Shown: positions 25,347 to 34,769, numbered from the stretch's first letter. The stretch is DNA of 54,429 bases from Flavobacterium plurextorum (GCF_002217395.1 NZ_MUHD01000044.1:1-54429); one strand, 5' to 3'. A program made the numbers and translations. The notes: generated from the letters alone by a model not told the origin.

Positions 25347-26461
25347 TTAATCAATATTTTTTTTATTTCAGATTCAAAAACATCCGTAGTATAATTACGT
25401 GACCATTGTAATGCTAATGTGCTTTTTTCAAGAAACTCATTTTTATCTCTAAAAACGTTTTGAATTTGCATTAGATCATTCTCTAAATTCATAGTAAGCA
25501 AAATACCTCTTTCACCATAATCCAACATGAAAGGAACACATGAAACCTTTGTGGCAACTGGAATGCAGCCCCAAAACATTCCTTCTGCAACAGCTTTTGG
25601 CCATCCTTCACTCCTTGACGGTAAAATAACAAAATGGTTTTCTTGATAGGCTTTTTTTAATGTTTCTTTATCTTGATTACCATGTAAAATAATAATATTT
25701 TGAAGTTGATGTTCTTCAATATAATTTTCTAAAGAATCTCTTTCAATTCCTTCTCCATATAAATTTAAGACAGCTTTATTTCCTTTTTTCACAAGTTGCT
25801 CAATCAACTTAACAGCATACATAGGATTTTTGCCTTCAAATAAACTGCCTACAAATACAAACTCAATTGTTTGATCAATTCCTTTTTTTACTATCAATTC
25901 TTTTTCAGCCTCTAAATACGTTGCAGTAAAAAATGTTTTTATATTTTTAGATTGATTGTCCCAATCACCGTACACCAAAACCTCTATATTTCGGGTTAAA
26001 AAAGTATTAGCTAAAATATACTTTTGCAAACGATATGTCCACGGCTGTTTACTTTTAGGATCCCAGTTTCCAGCATATTTTGCCGATTTTATTTTATTTG
26101 GAAAAAGTATCTGAACAAAACATCCCAATAATCCAATATTTCCTGGGCATCGTAGATGAATATGATCGGCATGATACATTGCTTTAAAAATAATTAATGC
26201 GTTTAGAATAGAGCAAAAAATACTTTTAATAATATTACCAAAACTATTTAAATTAAAATCAATTAAGCGGTAATGCTTTTTAAATTCAAATGGAACTTCA
26301 TCTATCAATAATCCATTTGTTTTTTCCCAAGTTGAACAACAAAAAGAAATCTCTGTTGCATATTTCTGCCAAATCAATAACTCTTTTACATATGGTCCAT
26401 AAGCATACGTTTTTTTTCCTTTAGTAATAAATGGCGCTGATGAAACAACTAGTAATTTCAT
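25343..26461 (-). CDS. Glycosyltransferase, GT4-like
   Basis: A GT-B fold transferase of 372 residues. The donor-site signature is PSRSEGWPKAVAEGMFWGC near residue 280 and EFVFVGSLFEGKNPMYAV near 202. The N-terminal half has HLRCPGNIGLLGC and KYAGNWDPKSKQPWTY, a pattern I have seen in capsule and O-antigen transferases but cannot tie to a sugar. It overlaps the acyltransferase gene by one base upstream and the next GT4 gene by four bases downstream, so it is embedded in the operon. Confidence 0.83.
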   Translation of the reverse strand: MKLLVVSSAPFITKGKKTYAYGPYVKELLIWQKYATEISFCCSTWEKTNGLLIDEVPFEFKKHYRLIDFNLNSFGNIIKSIFCSILNALIIFKAMYHADHIHLRCPGNIGLLGCFVQILFPNKIKSAKYAGNWDPKSKQPWTYRLQKYILANTFLTRNIEVLVYGDWDNQSKNIKTFFTATYLEAEKELIVKKGIDQTIEFVFVGSLFEGKNPMYAVKLIEQLVKKGNKAVLNLYGEGIERDSLENYIEEHQLQNIIILHGNQDKETLKKAYQENHFVILPSRSEGWPKAVAEGMFWGCIPVATKVSCVPFMLDYGERGILLTMNLENDLMQIQNVFRDKNEFLEKSTLALQWSRNYTTDVFESEIKKILIK

Positions 26462-27018
26462 TAAATATAACCTTTTGAACCGTTATTTGATATCACTACA
26501 GATGGAACTCCTGAAACTACTGCATTGTCTTCAACTGAGGTGTTGACCATAGAACAAGCTCCAATTAAAACTCCATTTCCGATCACAATTTTCCCAGACA
26601 CTACTGTATTGACACCAATATATACTTCATTGCCAATAACTGGAACTCCACGTTTTTCACCACGTCCAGACACGCCTATTGTCACTCCATGCGAAATGTT
26701 ACAGTTATCACCTATAACGGCTTTTGCATTAATAATAATGCCGCCAAAATGTCCAATATAAAATGAATGTCCAATTTTTGCAGATGCAGGGATTGATATT
26801 CCAGTAGTAATTTCAATAATTTTTTGATTAATCCGCGAAATGAATAAACCCAAGAATCTAAATGGCTGCCATTTTATTTTTGAATATATAAAATGGGCAA
26901 TTCTGTAGTGAAAAACAGCCCAGAAACCTTGAGTAAAAAATACAATTCCAAGAAAATTACCTCCGTACTTTTTATACTTTTTATAATCTGATTTTATAAG
27001 TTGAAATAAATTCATCAC
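26461..27018 (-). CDS. Hexapeptide-repeat acyltransferase (serine acetyltransferase-like)
   Basis: A left-handed beta-helix acyltransferase of 185 residues. The CysE-like region reads ISIPASAKIGHSFYIGHFGG, then CNISHGVTIGVSGRGEKRG with the catalytic His, then VSGVPS at the end. Serine acetyltransferases of this short form lack the N-terminal helical domain of true CysE. Inside a polysaccharide operon a sugar O- or N-acetyltransferase is more likely than cysteine synthesis; this is inference. It lies between GT4 genes, overlapping the downstream one by one base. Confidence 0.8.
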   Translation of the reverse strand: MMNLFQLIKSDYKKYKKYGGNFLGIVFFTQGFWAVFHYRIAHFIYSKIKWQPFRFLGLFISRINQKIIEITTGISIPASAKIGHSFYIGHFGGIIINAKAVIGDNCNISHGVTIGVSGRGEKRGVPVIGNEVYIGVNTVVSGKIVIGNGVLIGACSMVNTSVEDNAVVSGVPSVVISNNGSKGYI

Positions 27019-27027
27019 TGTGATTTT

Positions 27028-28179
27028 CTAAACTTTACAAATTAATGATCGATAAAAAATAATGTTTTCATTAATTATATCATTTAAGCCATACTTCTTA
27101 ACTACAAACTCTCTAGCGGCTTTTTCTATTGCTTTCTTTTCTTCTTTATTAGAAAGAAACCAAATAATATTCTCGGCAATATTTTCTGGATTATATGGAT
27201 CACATAATAAACCTGTTTTATAATCTTCGATGGTTTCAGGACCAGGTCCGTATTTTGTAAAAACTACTGCTTTTTCCATAGCCATTGCTTCAGGAGCAAC
27301 AAGACCTTGAGTTTCCATATGAGACGGAAAAACACAAACTGCAGCGTTTGCATATGCTTTTGGAATATCTGCGTAAGCAATCGCTCCGTGAAAATGGATA
27401 TCATTTGCTGCTTGTCCTAGTTGGGGCAATTCCTTTTCTTTCAGCATCTGTATATAAGAACTTCCATCTGGAAAAAACCAATCTCTTCCATAAATTTCTA
27501 ATGAAGCGTTAGGAAACTCTTTATTTACTAACGGAAAAGCTTGAATCAACTGTCGGATTCCTTTTTTCTCGCAAACGGTACCAGCAAAAACAATTTTGTC
27601 TTCAGATTTATCTGCATCTATAGGTTTAAAAACATCCGTATTGATTGGATAACTTATATATACTAATGGTTTATTGTGGTAACTTAAATACTTTTCAGTA
27701 TGATTTTTTACATAATGCGAGACCGCTATAAATGCATCGCTTTTTTTAAAAGATCTTTTTTCCTGAAAGCCTTTCCATTTATCAATTTTTCGCTTTTCGC
27801 TTTCAGCAAAAAAATGGTGTCCTCCGTGCAAACGTATGACATATTTTATGTCTGGCAGTTTATTTATAAAAGCAAGACCAAGCTCCGATGTTTCAATAAT
27901 TTGTATTGGATTTCTTTGATGGATTTCTTTAATTTTATTATTGATCGATTGGGAGTTTAAATACCATGTAAGCCCTTTTACTTTATTCTTTTTTAATCTA
28001 TGAATTTCTACTCCCTCAACAATTTCAGTTTCTTCTTTTGCAATATAATTTATCCCAACAACTGATACTTTCACATCTTGTTTGACTAATGCTGCTGCTA
28101 GTGTTTTGACAAAACTGCCAATTCCGCCATGAGGAAATCCTATTTTAGGAAATTCGTTTGTTATGAAACAGATATGCAT
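27028..28179 (-). CDS. Glycosyltransferase, GT4-like
   Basis: A GT-B transferase of about 383 residues beginning MHICFITNEFPKIGFPHGG, the standard group 1 opening. Donor-binding motifs are IVFAGTVCEKKGIRQLIQAF near 200 and the E-x7-E stretch PSHMETQGLVAPEAMAMEK near 290. I chose ATG at 28177-28179, directly after the upstream stop (TAA-T-ATG), rather than a start 12 nt earlier that would overlap the upstream coding end. The sugar specificity is unknown. Confidence 0.85.
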   Translation of the reverse strand: MHICFITNEFPKIGFPHGGIGSFVKTLAAALVKQDVKVSVVGINYIAKEETEIVEGVEIHRLKKNKVKGLTWYLNSQSINNKIKEIHQRNPIQIIETSELGLAFINKLPDIKYVIRLHGGHHFFAESEKRKIDKWKGFQEKRSFKKSDAFIAVSHYVKNHTEKYLSYHNKPLVYISYPINTDVFKPIDADKSEDKIVFAGTVCEKKGIRQLIQAFPLVNKEFPNASLEIYGRDWFFPDGSSYIQMLKEKELPQLGQAANDIHFHGAIAYADIPKAYANAAVCVFPSHMETQGLVAPEAMAMEKAVVFTKYGPGPETIEDYKTGLLCDPYNPENIAENIIWFLSNKEEKKAIEKAAREFVVKKYGLNDIINENIIFYRSLICKV

Positions 28180-28180
28180 A

Positions 28181-29560
28181 TTAAACAGCAATTAGTTTTT
28201 GTCTTATTTTATTTGATGCGTTTTTATAATCTCCAAGTACTTTCTCTTTCCATTGTTCCATTGCTGCATTTTGGTTGATTTCTAAAACTATTGTTTTTGA
28301 AATCTCTTCTTTGCTATTCAACCAAATAACAGCTTTTTGATTTGTCATACTCTTAAAATGCTGAAACTCATAGATCGTTTTTACTGACCAGTCTTCTTCT
28401 TTTTTATTCGGCTGATCATAATTAATGAATACACAAGGTTTGTTAAACATCCAGAAATCAAAAGCCATAGTTGAGCCTACATTTACGACTATATCTGAAT
28501 AAAAAGCTGTACTTACAAGCAATTTTACATCATCGAAAGATGGATAAACAGCATTCCATTCTTTTGATTTACTAAAATACCATAATGGCGAAGCTTCTTT
28601 TATTAAATCTTTGAATTCATTTACAACTTCATCAAACCTTCCTGAAAAGTCAACTGGGCATCTTCTAAGTAATATTTGATATTGATGCTGTAAATTTGCT
28701 TTAATAATTTCTTGAGCAAGATCTTTTAAATAACTTGGATCATCTGGAGAAGTTTTTAGATCATCTCCCGAAAAACAAATTATTTTTCTATTGGGATCTA
28801 AATTATGTCTTTTATAAAAAATCTCTTTCTCGATTATATTCTCTGATTTTTCATAAAACTCAAATTGAGGTGTTCCCGTAACAGAAATTTTATCTGGAGA
28901 AATTTCAGGGTAATATATATTCAGCTCCTTTTTCATATGATCTGACCAAACTAAGTAATTATCAGCTCTCAAAGCTAAACGTGCTTTTGGCAGATTGTCC
29001 CAAGAATAAATTACCGTTGTTGTCGAAATTCCTAAATCTGATGCTGCCGCAAATATCGTTGCCGCTTTTAAAGCTCTTTGATGAGAACAAAAAACAATAC
29101 TTGGCCGTTCTTTTTTTAGAATTGCTTTCACCTCATCATAAAAAGGATTTTGACGAAGAGCATTTTGATATTTTCTCTCTAATTTTAAAATTCTAGAATA
29201 TTTTTTAAAAAAAGGAGCAATACATTCAATTGTTTTGTAGAAAATCTTTTTAGAAAATGTCTTTTGATTCCAATTCCAGTTGGTTAACAAAGTTGGATTT
29301 TTCATCTGCTCATGATTGTAATACAATCTAGATAAACAAATTAATTCTCTCAGAAATTTTTCCTTTACAGATTCATTATAACCAGGAATTGCGATTTCGC
29401 CTTCTATTGCAGCATTTTTCTTAATTGCTGTTACCGTCTCTGGATCAAAATTATGAAACAGAACCAATTCTTCATTTACATTAGTAAAGGTGTTCGAATA
29501 AAGGTAATTTCTAATTCCAACTCCATCTGGAAAAAGCAGTAAAATTTTATTTTTCTTCAT
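28181..29560 (-). CDS. GT-B-like protein of unknown specificity
   Basis: I cannot name a family with confidence. The 459-residue protein opens with a Rossmann-like KKNKILLLFPDGVGIRNYL. It contains RPSIVFCSHQRALKAATIF near 145 and, in the C-terminal half, DIVVNVGSTMAFDFWMFNKP near 365. That last motif resembles the donor-site loop of CDP-glycerol glycerophosphotransferase-like and related surface-carbohydrate GT-B enzymes. There is no signal peptide or membrane helix. It sits between the SGNH gene and a GT4 gene with short gaps. Likely a glycosyl- or glycerophospho-transferase; a sialyltransferase cannot be excluded, since the locus makes CMP-sialic acid but no known sialyltransferase family is obvious. 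Confidence 0.6.
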   Translation of the reverse strand: MKKNKILLLFPDGVGIRNYLYSNTFTNVNEELVLFHNFDPETVTAIKKNAAIEGEIAIPGYNESVKEKFLRELICLSRLYYNHEQMKNPTLLTNWNWNQKTFSKKIFYKTIECIAPFFKKYSRILKLERKYQNALRQNPFYDEVKAILKKERPSIVFCSHQRALKAATIFAAASDLGISTTTVIYSWDNLPKARLALRADNYLVWSDHMKKELNIYYPEISPDKISVTGTPQFEFYEKSENIIEKEIFYKRHNLDPNRKIICFSGDDLKTSPDDPSYLKDLAQEIIKANLQHQYQILLRRCPVDFSGRFDEVVNEFKDLIKEASPLWYFSKSKEWNAVYPSFDDVKLLVSTAFYSDIVVNVGSTMAFDFWMFNKPCVFINYDQPNKKEEDWSVKTIYEFQHFKSMTNQKAVIWLNSKEEISKTIVLEINQNAAMEQWKEKVLGDYKNASNKIRQKLIAV

Positions 29561-29569
29561 TATAAAACC

Positions 29570-30451
29570 TTACTTATTAAAAAAATCTTTTAAAATTTTA
29601 TCCGTAAAAATTTTAGCTCCTTCGTCAGTCATGTGTCCACAAGAAGAGAAATACTTATTTTCGCTAACGATATTCTCGTAATTATGAATTTCTGGATAAG
29701 CTTTTTTAACTTTTTCAAAATAGTTCATTCCCACAACGTTTTCGCACATTGGTGTCATTACTGCAATAAAATTGATGTTATTTGCTTTACAGATATTTTT
29801 AATTTCTTCGTAATATTTATTATTCGGAAGCGGATTTAAATTGACAATATTATTTTTCATATTGCCATTTTTATGTTTCTCCAATGGATAATAACCTAGG
29901 TTGTCTAATGCATTTGTTTTTTCATTTTTAATAATCTTGCAAACTTCCCTAAAACCAATTTTACTATCATACTTTATAAATCTATAAAACGGAATATAAT
30001 ACAACTCATTGAAATTTTCCTGAGATTTAAATTGATTTTTTATTACTTCTGAATTATGAATGTAAGGTAAAAACTTTGCTGAAACTCCGTCAGACTCTTT
30101 GTCGTTCGACAAGTTTAAATCGGCTTCAAGAATAACATTTTTGATTTTGTATTTTCTTTCGATCATTAATTTCAACATCAATGAAGCTTCAAATAAATGT
30201 CCTCCGCTCATTCCGTAATTAAAAGTTTTTAGTCCTTTGTCTTCAAACATTTGTGAAACGAAATGATTATTCGCTCTAGAGGAACCTAAAATAACTACAT
30301 CGTAATTTTGAGATTTAGAATTGACAACTGTTTCAATTTTTCCGCGATTTTTTGATTGAAAAAAAACTGCTGTATAAAGTCCATCCAAAACAACTGCAAT
30401 TAGAGCTGTTATTAGAATAATTTTAGCGGTATAAGTTAAAAAACGATTCAT
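29570..30451 (-). CDS. Membrane-anchored SGNH-like protein, MBOAT partner
   Basis: A 293-residue protein with one N-terminal helix (about 8-31) and a periplasmic SGNH-like domain. The nucleophile block is VILGSSRANNHF (Ser57/Ser58), followed by FNYGMSGGHLFEA as block II. The C-terminal block reads SSCGHMTDEGAKIF. The catalytic Asp usually found three residues before that His is not evident, so activity is uncertain. Such proteins pair with MBOAT acyltransferases, as in AlgI/AlgJ-X or DltB/DltD, to complete O-acylation of exported polymers. Its start overlaps the MBOAT stop by one base, which supports the pairing. Confidence 0.75.
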   Translation of the reverse strand: MNRFLTYTAKIILITALIAVVLDGLYTAVFFQSKNRGKIETVVNSKSQNYDVVILGSSRANNHFVSQMFEDKGLKTFNYGMSGGHLFEASLMLKLMIERKYKIKNVILEADLNLSNDKESDGVSAKFLPYIHNSEVIKNQFKSQENFNELYYIPFYRFIKYDSKIGFREVCKIIKNEKTNALDNLGYYPLEKHKNGNMKNNIVNLNPLPNNKYYEEIKNICKANNINFIAVMTPMCENVVGMNYFEKVKKAYPEIHNYENIVSENKYFSSCGHMTDEGAKIFTDKILKDFFNK

Positions 30452-31884
30452 TAAAATTGAAAATATATAAATTCTTTATAATCAGAGAAAGTTCCAAAAG
30501 CAAGTATTGCTGTAATAGCCAATGCAATTTTCAGTGTGCTATTTTTTCCTGAAAGAGGTTCGATCTTAGAACGACTATTCCACTCCACTGTAACAAATAA
30601 TCCTATTAAAAGTATTAATTCGTAATTGTATCTTTCGTTGTCTAAATACTGAAAACTAAAATCTTGATTTACAACTAATCTTTTCAGGTACAGCAAAGCA
30701 TCTGATATGGTTCGTGCTCTAAAAAATACCCAAGCGATACAAGTAATTATAAACGTCGATAAAATACTTAGAATTACTTTTACAGAGTCAAAATCTCTCT
30801 TTAAAACTATCGTTTCTATATTGTTTCGGTTGCTTTTTGCCAGAAGGAGCGGTAAAAAATAAACCGCATTTATAAATCCCCAAGCTATATAAGTCCAATT
30901 TGCTCCGTGCCAAAATCCGCTAACGATAAAAATTATAAATGTATTTCGGATCTTCATCCAAAGTCCGCCTTTGCTTCCTCCTAATGGAATATATAAATAA
31001 TCTCGGAACCATGATGAAAGTGATATATGCCATCTTCTCCAAAACTCGGCAATATCTCTTGAGAAGTATGGATAATTGAAGTTTCGTAACAAATCTATAC
31101 CAAACAATTTTGAAACTCCCAGGGCTATATCTGAATAACCTGAAAAATCTCCATAAATTTGGAATGCAAAATAAACGGCTCCCATTATTAATGAGAAAGA
31201 GTTCATTGTTGGATAATTATCGAAAATGGCATTAGCATAAGTTGCACAAGTATCAGCAATAACAACTTTTTTTACTAATCCCCAAATAATTTGACAAACT
31301 CCATCTTTTGCAGTTTGAAAATTAAATTCACGCTTTACTTTTACTTGAGGCAGTAAATGTGTTGCTCTCTCAATTGGACCGGCAACCAGTAAAGGAAAAT
31401 AACTTACAAACAAGGAATAATCTACAAAATTGTATTCGGCTTTAATTCGTTTATAATAAATGTCTATTACATAAGACAGTCCATGAAAAGTGTAAAATGA
31501 AATTCCGACTGGAAGAATCACATTTAGTAAAATCGGACTTGCTTTAAATCCTGCTGTACTTAATAAATCTGCGAAAGAGGATGCGAAAAAATTATAGTAT
31601 TTAAAGATTCCCAAGAATCCAAGATTGACAATAATACTTAACCAAAACCAAAATTTTCTGCTCTTTTCAGATTTCCCTTTTTCAATTTGAATTCCAGTGT
31701 AATAATCTAAGAAGGTTGAAAAAACTAATAAAAATAAAAACCTCCAATCCCAACAGGAATAGAAATAATAACTAGCTATAATTAGGACAAAATTTTGGGT
31801 GCTTTTATTTTTATTAAAAACAAACCAATACAATAAAAAAACTATTGGCAGAAAAACAGCAAAAGCTATGGAGTTGAAAAACAT
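30451..31884 (-). CDS. MBOAT-family O-acyltransferase (AlgI-like)
   Basis: A polytopic membrane protein of 477 residues with about eleven helices. It opens FNSIAFAVFLPIVFLLYW, as AlgI-type proteins do. The family motifs are DFSGYSDIALGVSKLFGI, then NFNYPYFSRDIAEFWRRWHISLSSW, and the active His in SGFWHGANWTYIAWG near residue 325. It would pass acyl groups, usually acetyl, across the membrane for O-acylation of the exported glycan. The SGNH gene directly downstream is its likely partner. Upstream is neuC with a 36-nt gap. Confidence 0.9.
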   Translation of the reverse strand: MFFNSIAFAVFLPIVFLLYWFVFNKNKSTQNFVLIIASYYFYSCWDWRFLFLLVFSTFLDYYTGIQIEKGKSEKSRKFWFWLSIIVNLGFLGIFKYYNFFASSFADLLSTAGFKASPILLNVILPVGISFYTFHGLSYVIDIYYKRIKAEYNFVDYSLFVSYFPLLVAGPIERATHLLPQVKVKREFNFQTAKDGVCQIIWGLVKKVVIADTCATYANAIFDNYPTMNSFSLIMGAVYFAFQIYGDFSGYSDIALGVSKLFGIDLLRNFNYPYFSRDIAEFWRRWHISLSSWFRDYLYIPLGGSKGGLWMKIRNTFIIFIVSGFWHGANWTYIAWGFINAVYFLPLLLAKSNRNNIETIVLKRDFDSVKVILSILSTFIITCIAWVFFRARTISDALLYLKRLVVNQDFSFQYLDNERYNYELILLIGLFVTVEWNSRSKIEPLSGKNSTLKIALAITAILAFGTFSDYKEFIYFQF

Positions 31885-31920
31885 AAGTGTTTAAAAGTGG
31901 AAATTAGTAAAGAAACATAT

Positions 31921-33042
31921 CTAAATATCTCTAAATTGTTTTTGATGATTGAGCTGCCAAATATCCGATTTCTGCAGACAACTAAGAAATAATTCGGCAC
32001 TATTTCCTTGTCCAAAATCATTATTTGATTTTGGTATTTGATGTGAGTCAATGACAGAAAGTGCTTTTTGAATCTCTTTTTCTGAATAATCAACATTGAT
32101 AATATCAGCGTGAACGGCTCTATTTTGTTGTCGAGTGCCAATATTTATAATTGGTATTCCATAATATGGTGCTTCACGTATTCCGGCGCTGCTGTTCCCT
32201 ATAATAAATTGACTGTTTTTTAATAAGGTTAAGAAATACTCAAAACGCAAAGAGGGAAAAATCCTGAATCTCTGGTTTTCTTTTAACTTTTGATAAGCTT
32301 CAAGAATAAACTGACTTCCTAAATCATTATTTGGAAAAATTACAACATAGTTATGATTATCCTTTAAAAGAGCTGTTACAAAATTCTCTGCATATTGTTT
32401 TATTGCATTAAACTCAGTAGTAACAGGATGAAACATAACAATCGAAAATTTATCGAACGAAATATTATAATATTTTTTTACCGTATCTAGATCAGGCAGC
32501 TGATTGGAAAACATAATATCAACATCTGGAGAACCAATTGTGAAAACAGATTCTTTTATTTCTCCCATCTGAATTAGTCTCTTTTCAGCTTGTTTATTTG
32601 AGACAAAGTGAATGTGACTTAATTTACTTACGCTGTGTCTTATTAATTCATCAACTGTTCCTGATATTTCACCGCCTTCTATATGAGCAACTAGAATATT
32701 GTTAAGAGATCCTACAATTGCTCCCGCAAGTGTTTCAACTCGATCTCCATGCACAATAATCATATCAGGATTGATATTTTTTGCATAATCAGAAAACCCT
32801 TCAATTGTTTTTGCAAGGGTTAAATCCATTGTAGTTTCGTGTGTATGATTTACGTAAGTATGGATGTTTTTAAAATTACATCGTTCAATTTCGATTAACG
32901 TGTACCCATATTTTTCTTGTAAATGCATACCTGTTACAAACACAAAAACTTCAAACTCTTTTTGTTCTTCTAAAATAGAAATCAAAGATTTTATTTTTCC
33001 GAAATCAGCTCGAGTACCTGTCAAAAAAAGGATTTTTTTCAT
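31921..33042 (-). CDS. neuC: UDP-N-acetylglucosamine 2-epimerase, hydrolysing (NeuC)
   Basis: It converts UDP-GlcNAc to N-acetylmannosamine and UDP, the first step to Neu5Ac. The protein opens LFLTGTRADFGKIKSLI and carries IVHGDRVETLAGAIVG, HIEGGEISGTVDELIRH and IGNSSAGIREAPYYGIP, the classical motifs of the hydrolysing 2-epimerase family. The length of 373 residues is right. neuB follows 7 nt upstream and neuA before that, giving a complete CMP-sialate set. A bacillosamine-type hydrolysing epimerase (LegG) is the alternative, but the neighbouring NeuB looks like the Neu5Ac type. Confidence 0.9.
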   Translation of the reverse strand: MKKILFLTGTRADFGKIKSLISILEEQKEFEVFVFVTGMHLQEKYGYTLIEIERCNFKNIHTYVNHTHETTMDLTLAKTIEGFSDYAKNINPDMIIVHGDRVETLAGAIVGSLNNILVAHIEGGEISGTVDELIRHSVSKLSHIHFVSNKQAEKRLIQMGEIKESVFTIGSPDVDIMFSNQLPDLDTVKKYYNISFDKFSIVMFHPVTTEFNAIKQYAENFVTALLKDNHNYVVIFPNNDLGSQFILEAYQKLKENQRFRIFPSLRFEYFLTLLKNSQFIIGNSSAGIREAPYYGIPIINIGTRQQNRAVHADIINVDYSEKEIQKALSVIDSHQIPKSNNDFGQGNSAELFLSCLQKSDIWQLNHQKQFRDI

Positions 33043-33049
33043 TGATAAA

Positions 33050-34090
33050 CTATTGAAAATCGCAAAAATCTAATTGTTCATCATTCTCAATATCTCGTAC
33101 AGCAACTTTACCTAGTAAATCATTAAAATGCTCTGCCAAAATTTTTCCTGTTCCTGGTCGTTTTACCCAAAGATTATCTTTACTAAAAACTTCTCCTTTT
33201 TTTATTGAAGAAATACTGCAGACTGTTGCAAAAGCAAAATCGATTGTTACTTGCTCTTCAAGGGCTGGTTTTTTAGTTCCGCCTCGCATTAAAGCGATTT
33301 CGGCACTTGAAACAATTAATTCCTGACATGCTTTTTCATCCATACTGCAAACAATATCTGGACCTGTTCGCTGCATATGATCTGTAAAATGTCTTTCTAG
33401 AATACTAGCGCCTAAAGCAACTGCTCCTAAACAAGCATTATTGTTCAATGTATGATCGCTTAACCCAAAAACTTTATTTGGAAAAGCTTCATGAACTTCG
33501 ATCATTGCACCATATCGAACTAAATGTATAGGAGTTGGGTATAAATTTGTTGTATGCAGTAAAGCGACTGGAATATTATGTTTGTCAAATATCGCAACTG
33601 CTTTTTGTATGCTTTCAATTGTATTCATTCCTGTACTTAATATTACAGGTTTTCCAAAAGAAGCAATATGTTCTAACAGCGGATAATTATTACATTCTCC
33701 TGAACCAATTTTATAAGCTGGAATATCAAATTTTTGTAATCTATTTGCGGCTGCACGAGAAAATGGTGTCGAAATAAAAATCATTCCTTGACTTTCGACA
33801 TAATTCTTTAATTCTAACTCATCTGCTTCATTTAAAGAACAGCGCTCCATAATTTCATAAATAGAAACATCGGCATTTCCTGGAATTACTTTTTTTGCCG
33901 CACCAGACATCTCGTCTTCTACAATATGCGTTTGATGTTTTACAACCTCAACGCCAGCTCTCTTGGCGGCGTCAACCATTTCTTTCGCTGTTTGTAAAGA
34001 ACCTTCATGATTAATTCCTATTTCGGCAATTACTAAAGGCGGATAATCTTGGCCTATTTTTCGGCCTGCAATTTCTATATATGGATTCAT
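33050..34090 (-). CDS. neuB: N-acetylneuraminate synthase
   Basis: It condenses N-acetylmannosamine with phosphoenolpyruvate to form Neu5Ac. The TIM-barrel part (about 1-280) holds VIAEIGINHEGSLQTAK, KHQTHIVEDEMSGAAKKVI, KIGSGECNNYPL and ERHFTDHMQRTGPDIVCSMD. The C-terminal SAF domain (about 285-346) begins SISSIKKGEVFSKDNLWVKR. From memory, several of these segments are almost identical to Campylobacter jejuni NeuB1, the sialic acid enzyme, rather than to legionaminate or pseudaminate synthases. ATG at 34090 is used; a TTG 18 nt earlier is less likely. Confidence 0.93.
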   Translation of the reverse strand: MNPYIEIAGRKIGQDYPPLVIAEIGINHEGSLQTAKEMVDAAKRAGVEVVKHQTHIVEDEMSGAAKKVIPGNADVSIYEIMERCSLNEADELELKNYVESQGMIFISTPFSRAAANRLQKFDIPAYKIGSGECNNYPLLEHIASFGKPVILSTGMNTIESIQKAVAIFDKHNIPVALLHTTNLYPTPIHLVRYGAMIEVHEAFPNKVFGLSDHTLNNNACLGAVALGASILERHFTDHMQRTGPDIVCSMDEKACQELIVSSAEIALMRGGTKKPALEEQVTIDFAFATVCSISSIKKGEVFSKDNLWVKRPGTGKILAEHFNDLLGKVAVRDIENDEQLDFCDFQ

Positions 34091-34108
34091 TATGGGGGTA
34101 AAAATCAA

Positions 34109-34768
34109 TTATATGTTTTTAAATAAATATTCTGCGTAATCAAAATCTTCTTGGGTATCAATATCAACACTGGCAAAAGTATGATTTACTTCGAATGGCA
34201 ATGCATCTTTTGAAATAATTATATCTTCAAAAATTAATTTCGCTTTTGTAATATACAGCAACCCATTTTCAAAAAAAAGAGGTTCCAAATCTTGGCTTCT
34301 TTGTCCAATTTCATAATTAAAAGGAATAAATTTATTATCTACTATTTTTCCAAATTTTTTATGATTTCCAGAAACTGTAAATAAACTATCATATCGCTCT
34401 TTTTGATATATCTCAAAAGCATCTTTCAATAAACTCTCTGGTCTTAAAGGATTTGTAGCCTGCAGTAAAATGACATTTTCAACCTCGACATTTATAGACT
34501 CTAAAACATGCTTCAATGCTGTTACGGTTGGTTCTAAATCTCCAGATAGTGATTCTGGTCTGTCTATTACTTTTGCTCCAAATTGCAATGCAATTTTTTT
34601 TGTTTCTTCATCATTGGTCGAAACATAAATTTCATCGATTATTTCACTATTAGCTTGTGCATACAGAATACTATGTACCAGTAAAGGAATACCGCCAATT
34701 AATCTTATGTTTTTTTGGTGCAGTCTTTTAGAACCTCCTCGTGCTGGAATTATGGCGATTGTTTTCAT
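34109..34768 (-). CDS. neuA: Acylneuraminate cytidylyltransferase (CMP-sialate synthetase)
   Basis: It activates sialic acid with CTP to CMP-sialic acid, the donor for sialyltransferases. The nucleotide-binding loop is IIPARGGSKRLHQKN at 6-20. LLQATNPLRPESLL near 97 and the late VDIDTQEDFDYAEYL are also characteristic. The 219 residues match the short, single-domain form. ATG at 34766-34768 comes one base after the stop of the upstream GT4 gene (TAA-A-ATG); the longer frame to 34792 would overlap that gene. It is followed by neuB after 18 nt. Confidence 0.92.
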   Translation of the reverse strand: MKTIAIIPARGGSKRLHQKNIRLIGGIPLLVHSILYAQANSEIIDEIYVSTNDEETKKIALQFGAKVIDRPESLSGDLEPTVTALKHVLESINVEVENVILLQATNPLRPESLLKDAFEIYQKERYDSLFTVSGNHKKFGKIVDNKFIPFNYEIGQRSQDLEPLFFENGLLYITKAKLIFEDIIISKDALPFEVNHTFASVDIDTQEDFDYAEYLFKNI

Positions 34769-34769
34769 T

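Noticed and set aside
31866..32141. 91-residue minus-strand frame near the neuC end
   Set aside because: It lies mostly inside neuC in another frame and matches nothing; neuC is certain.
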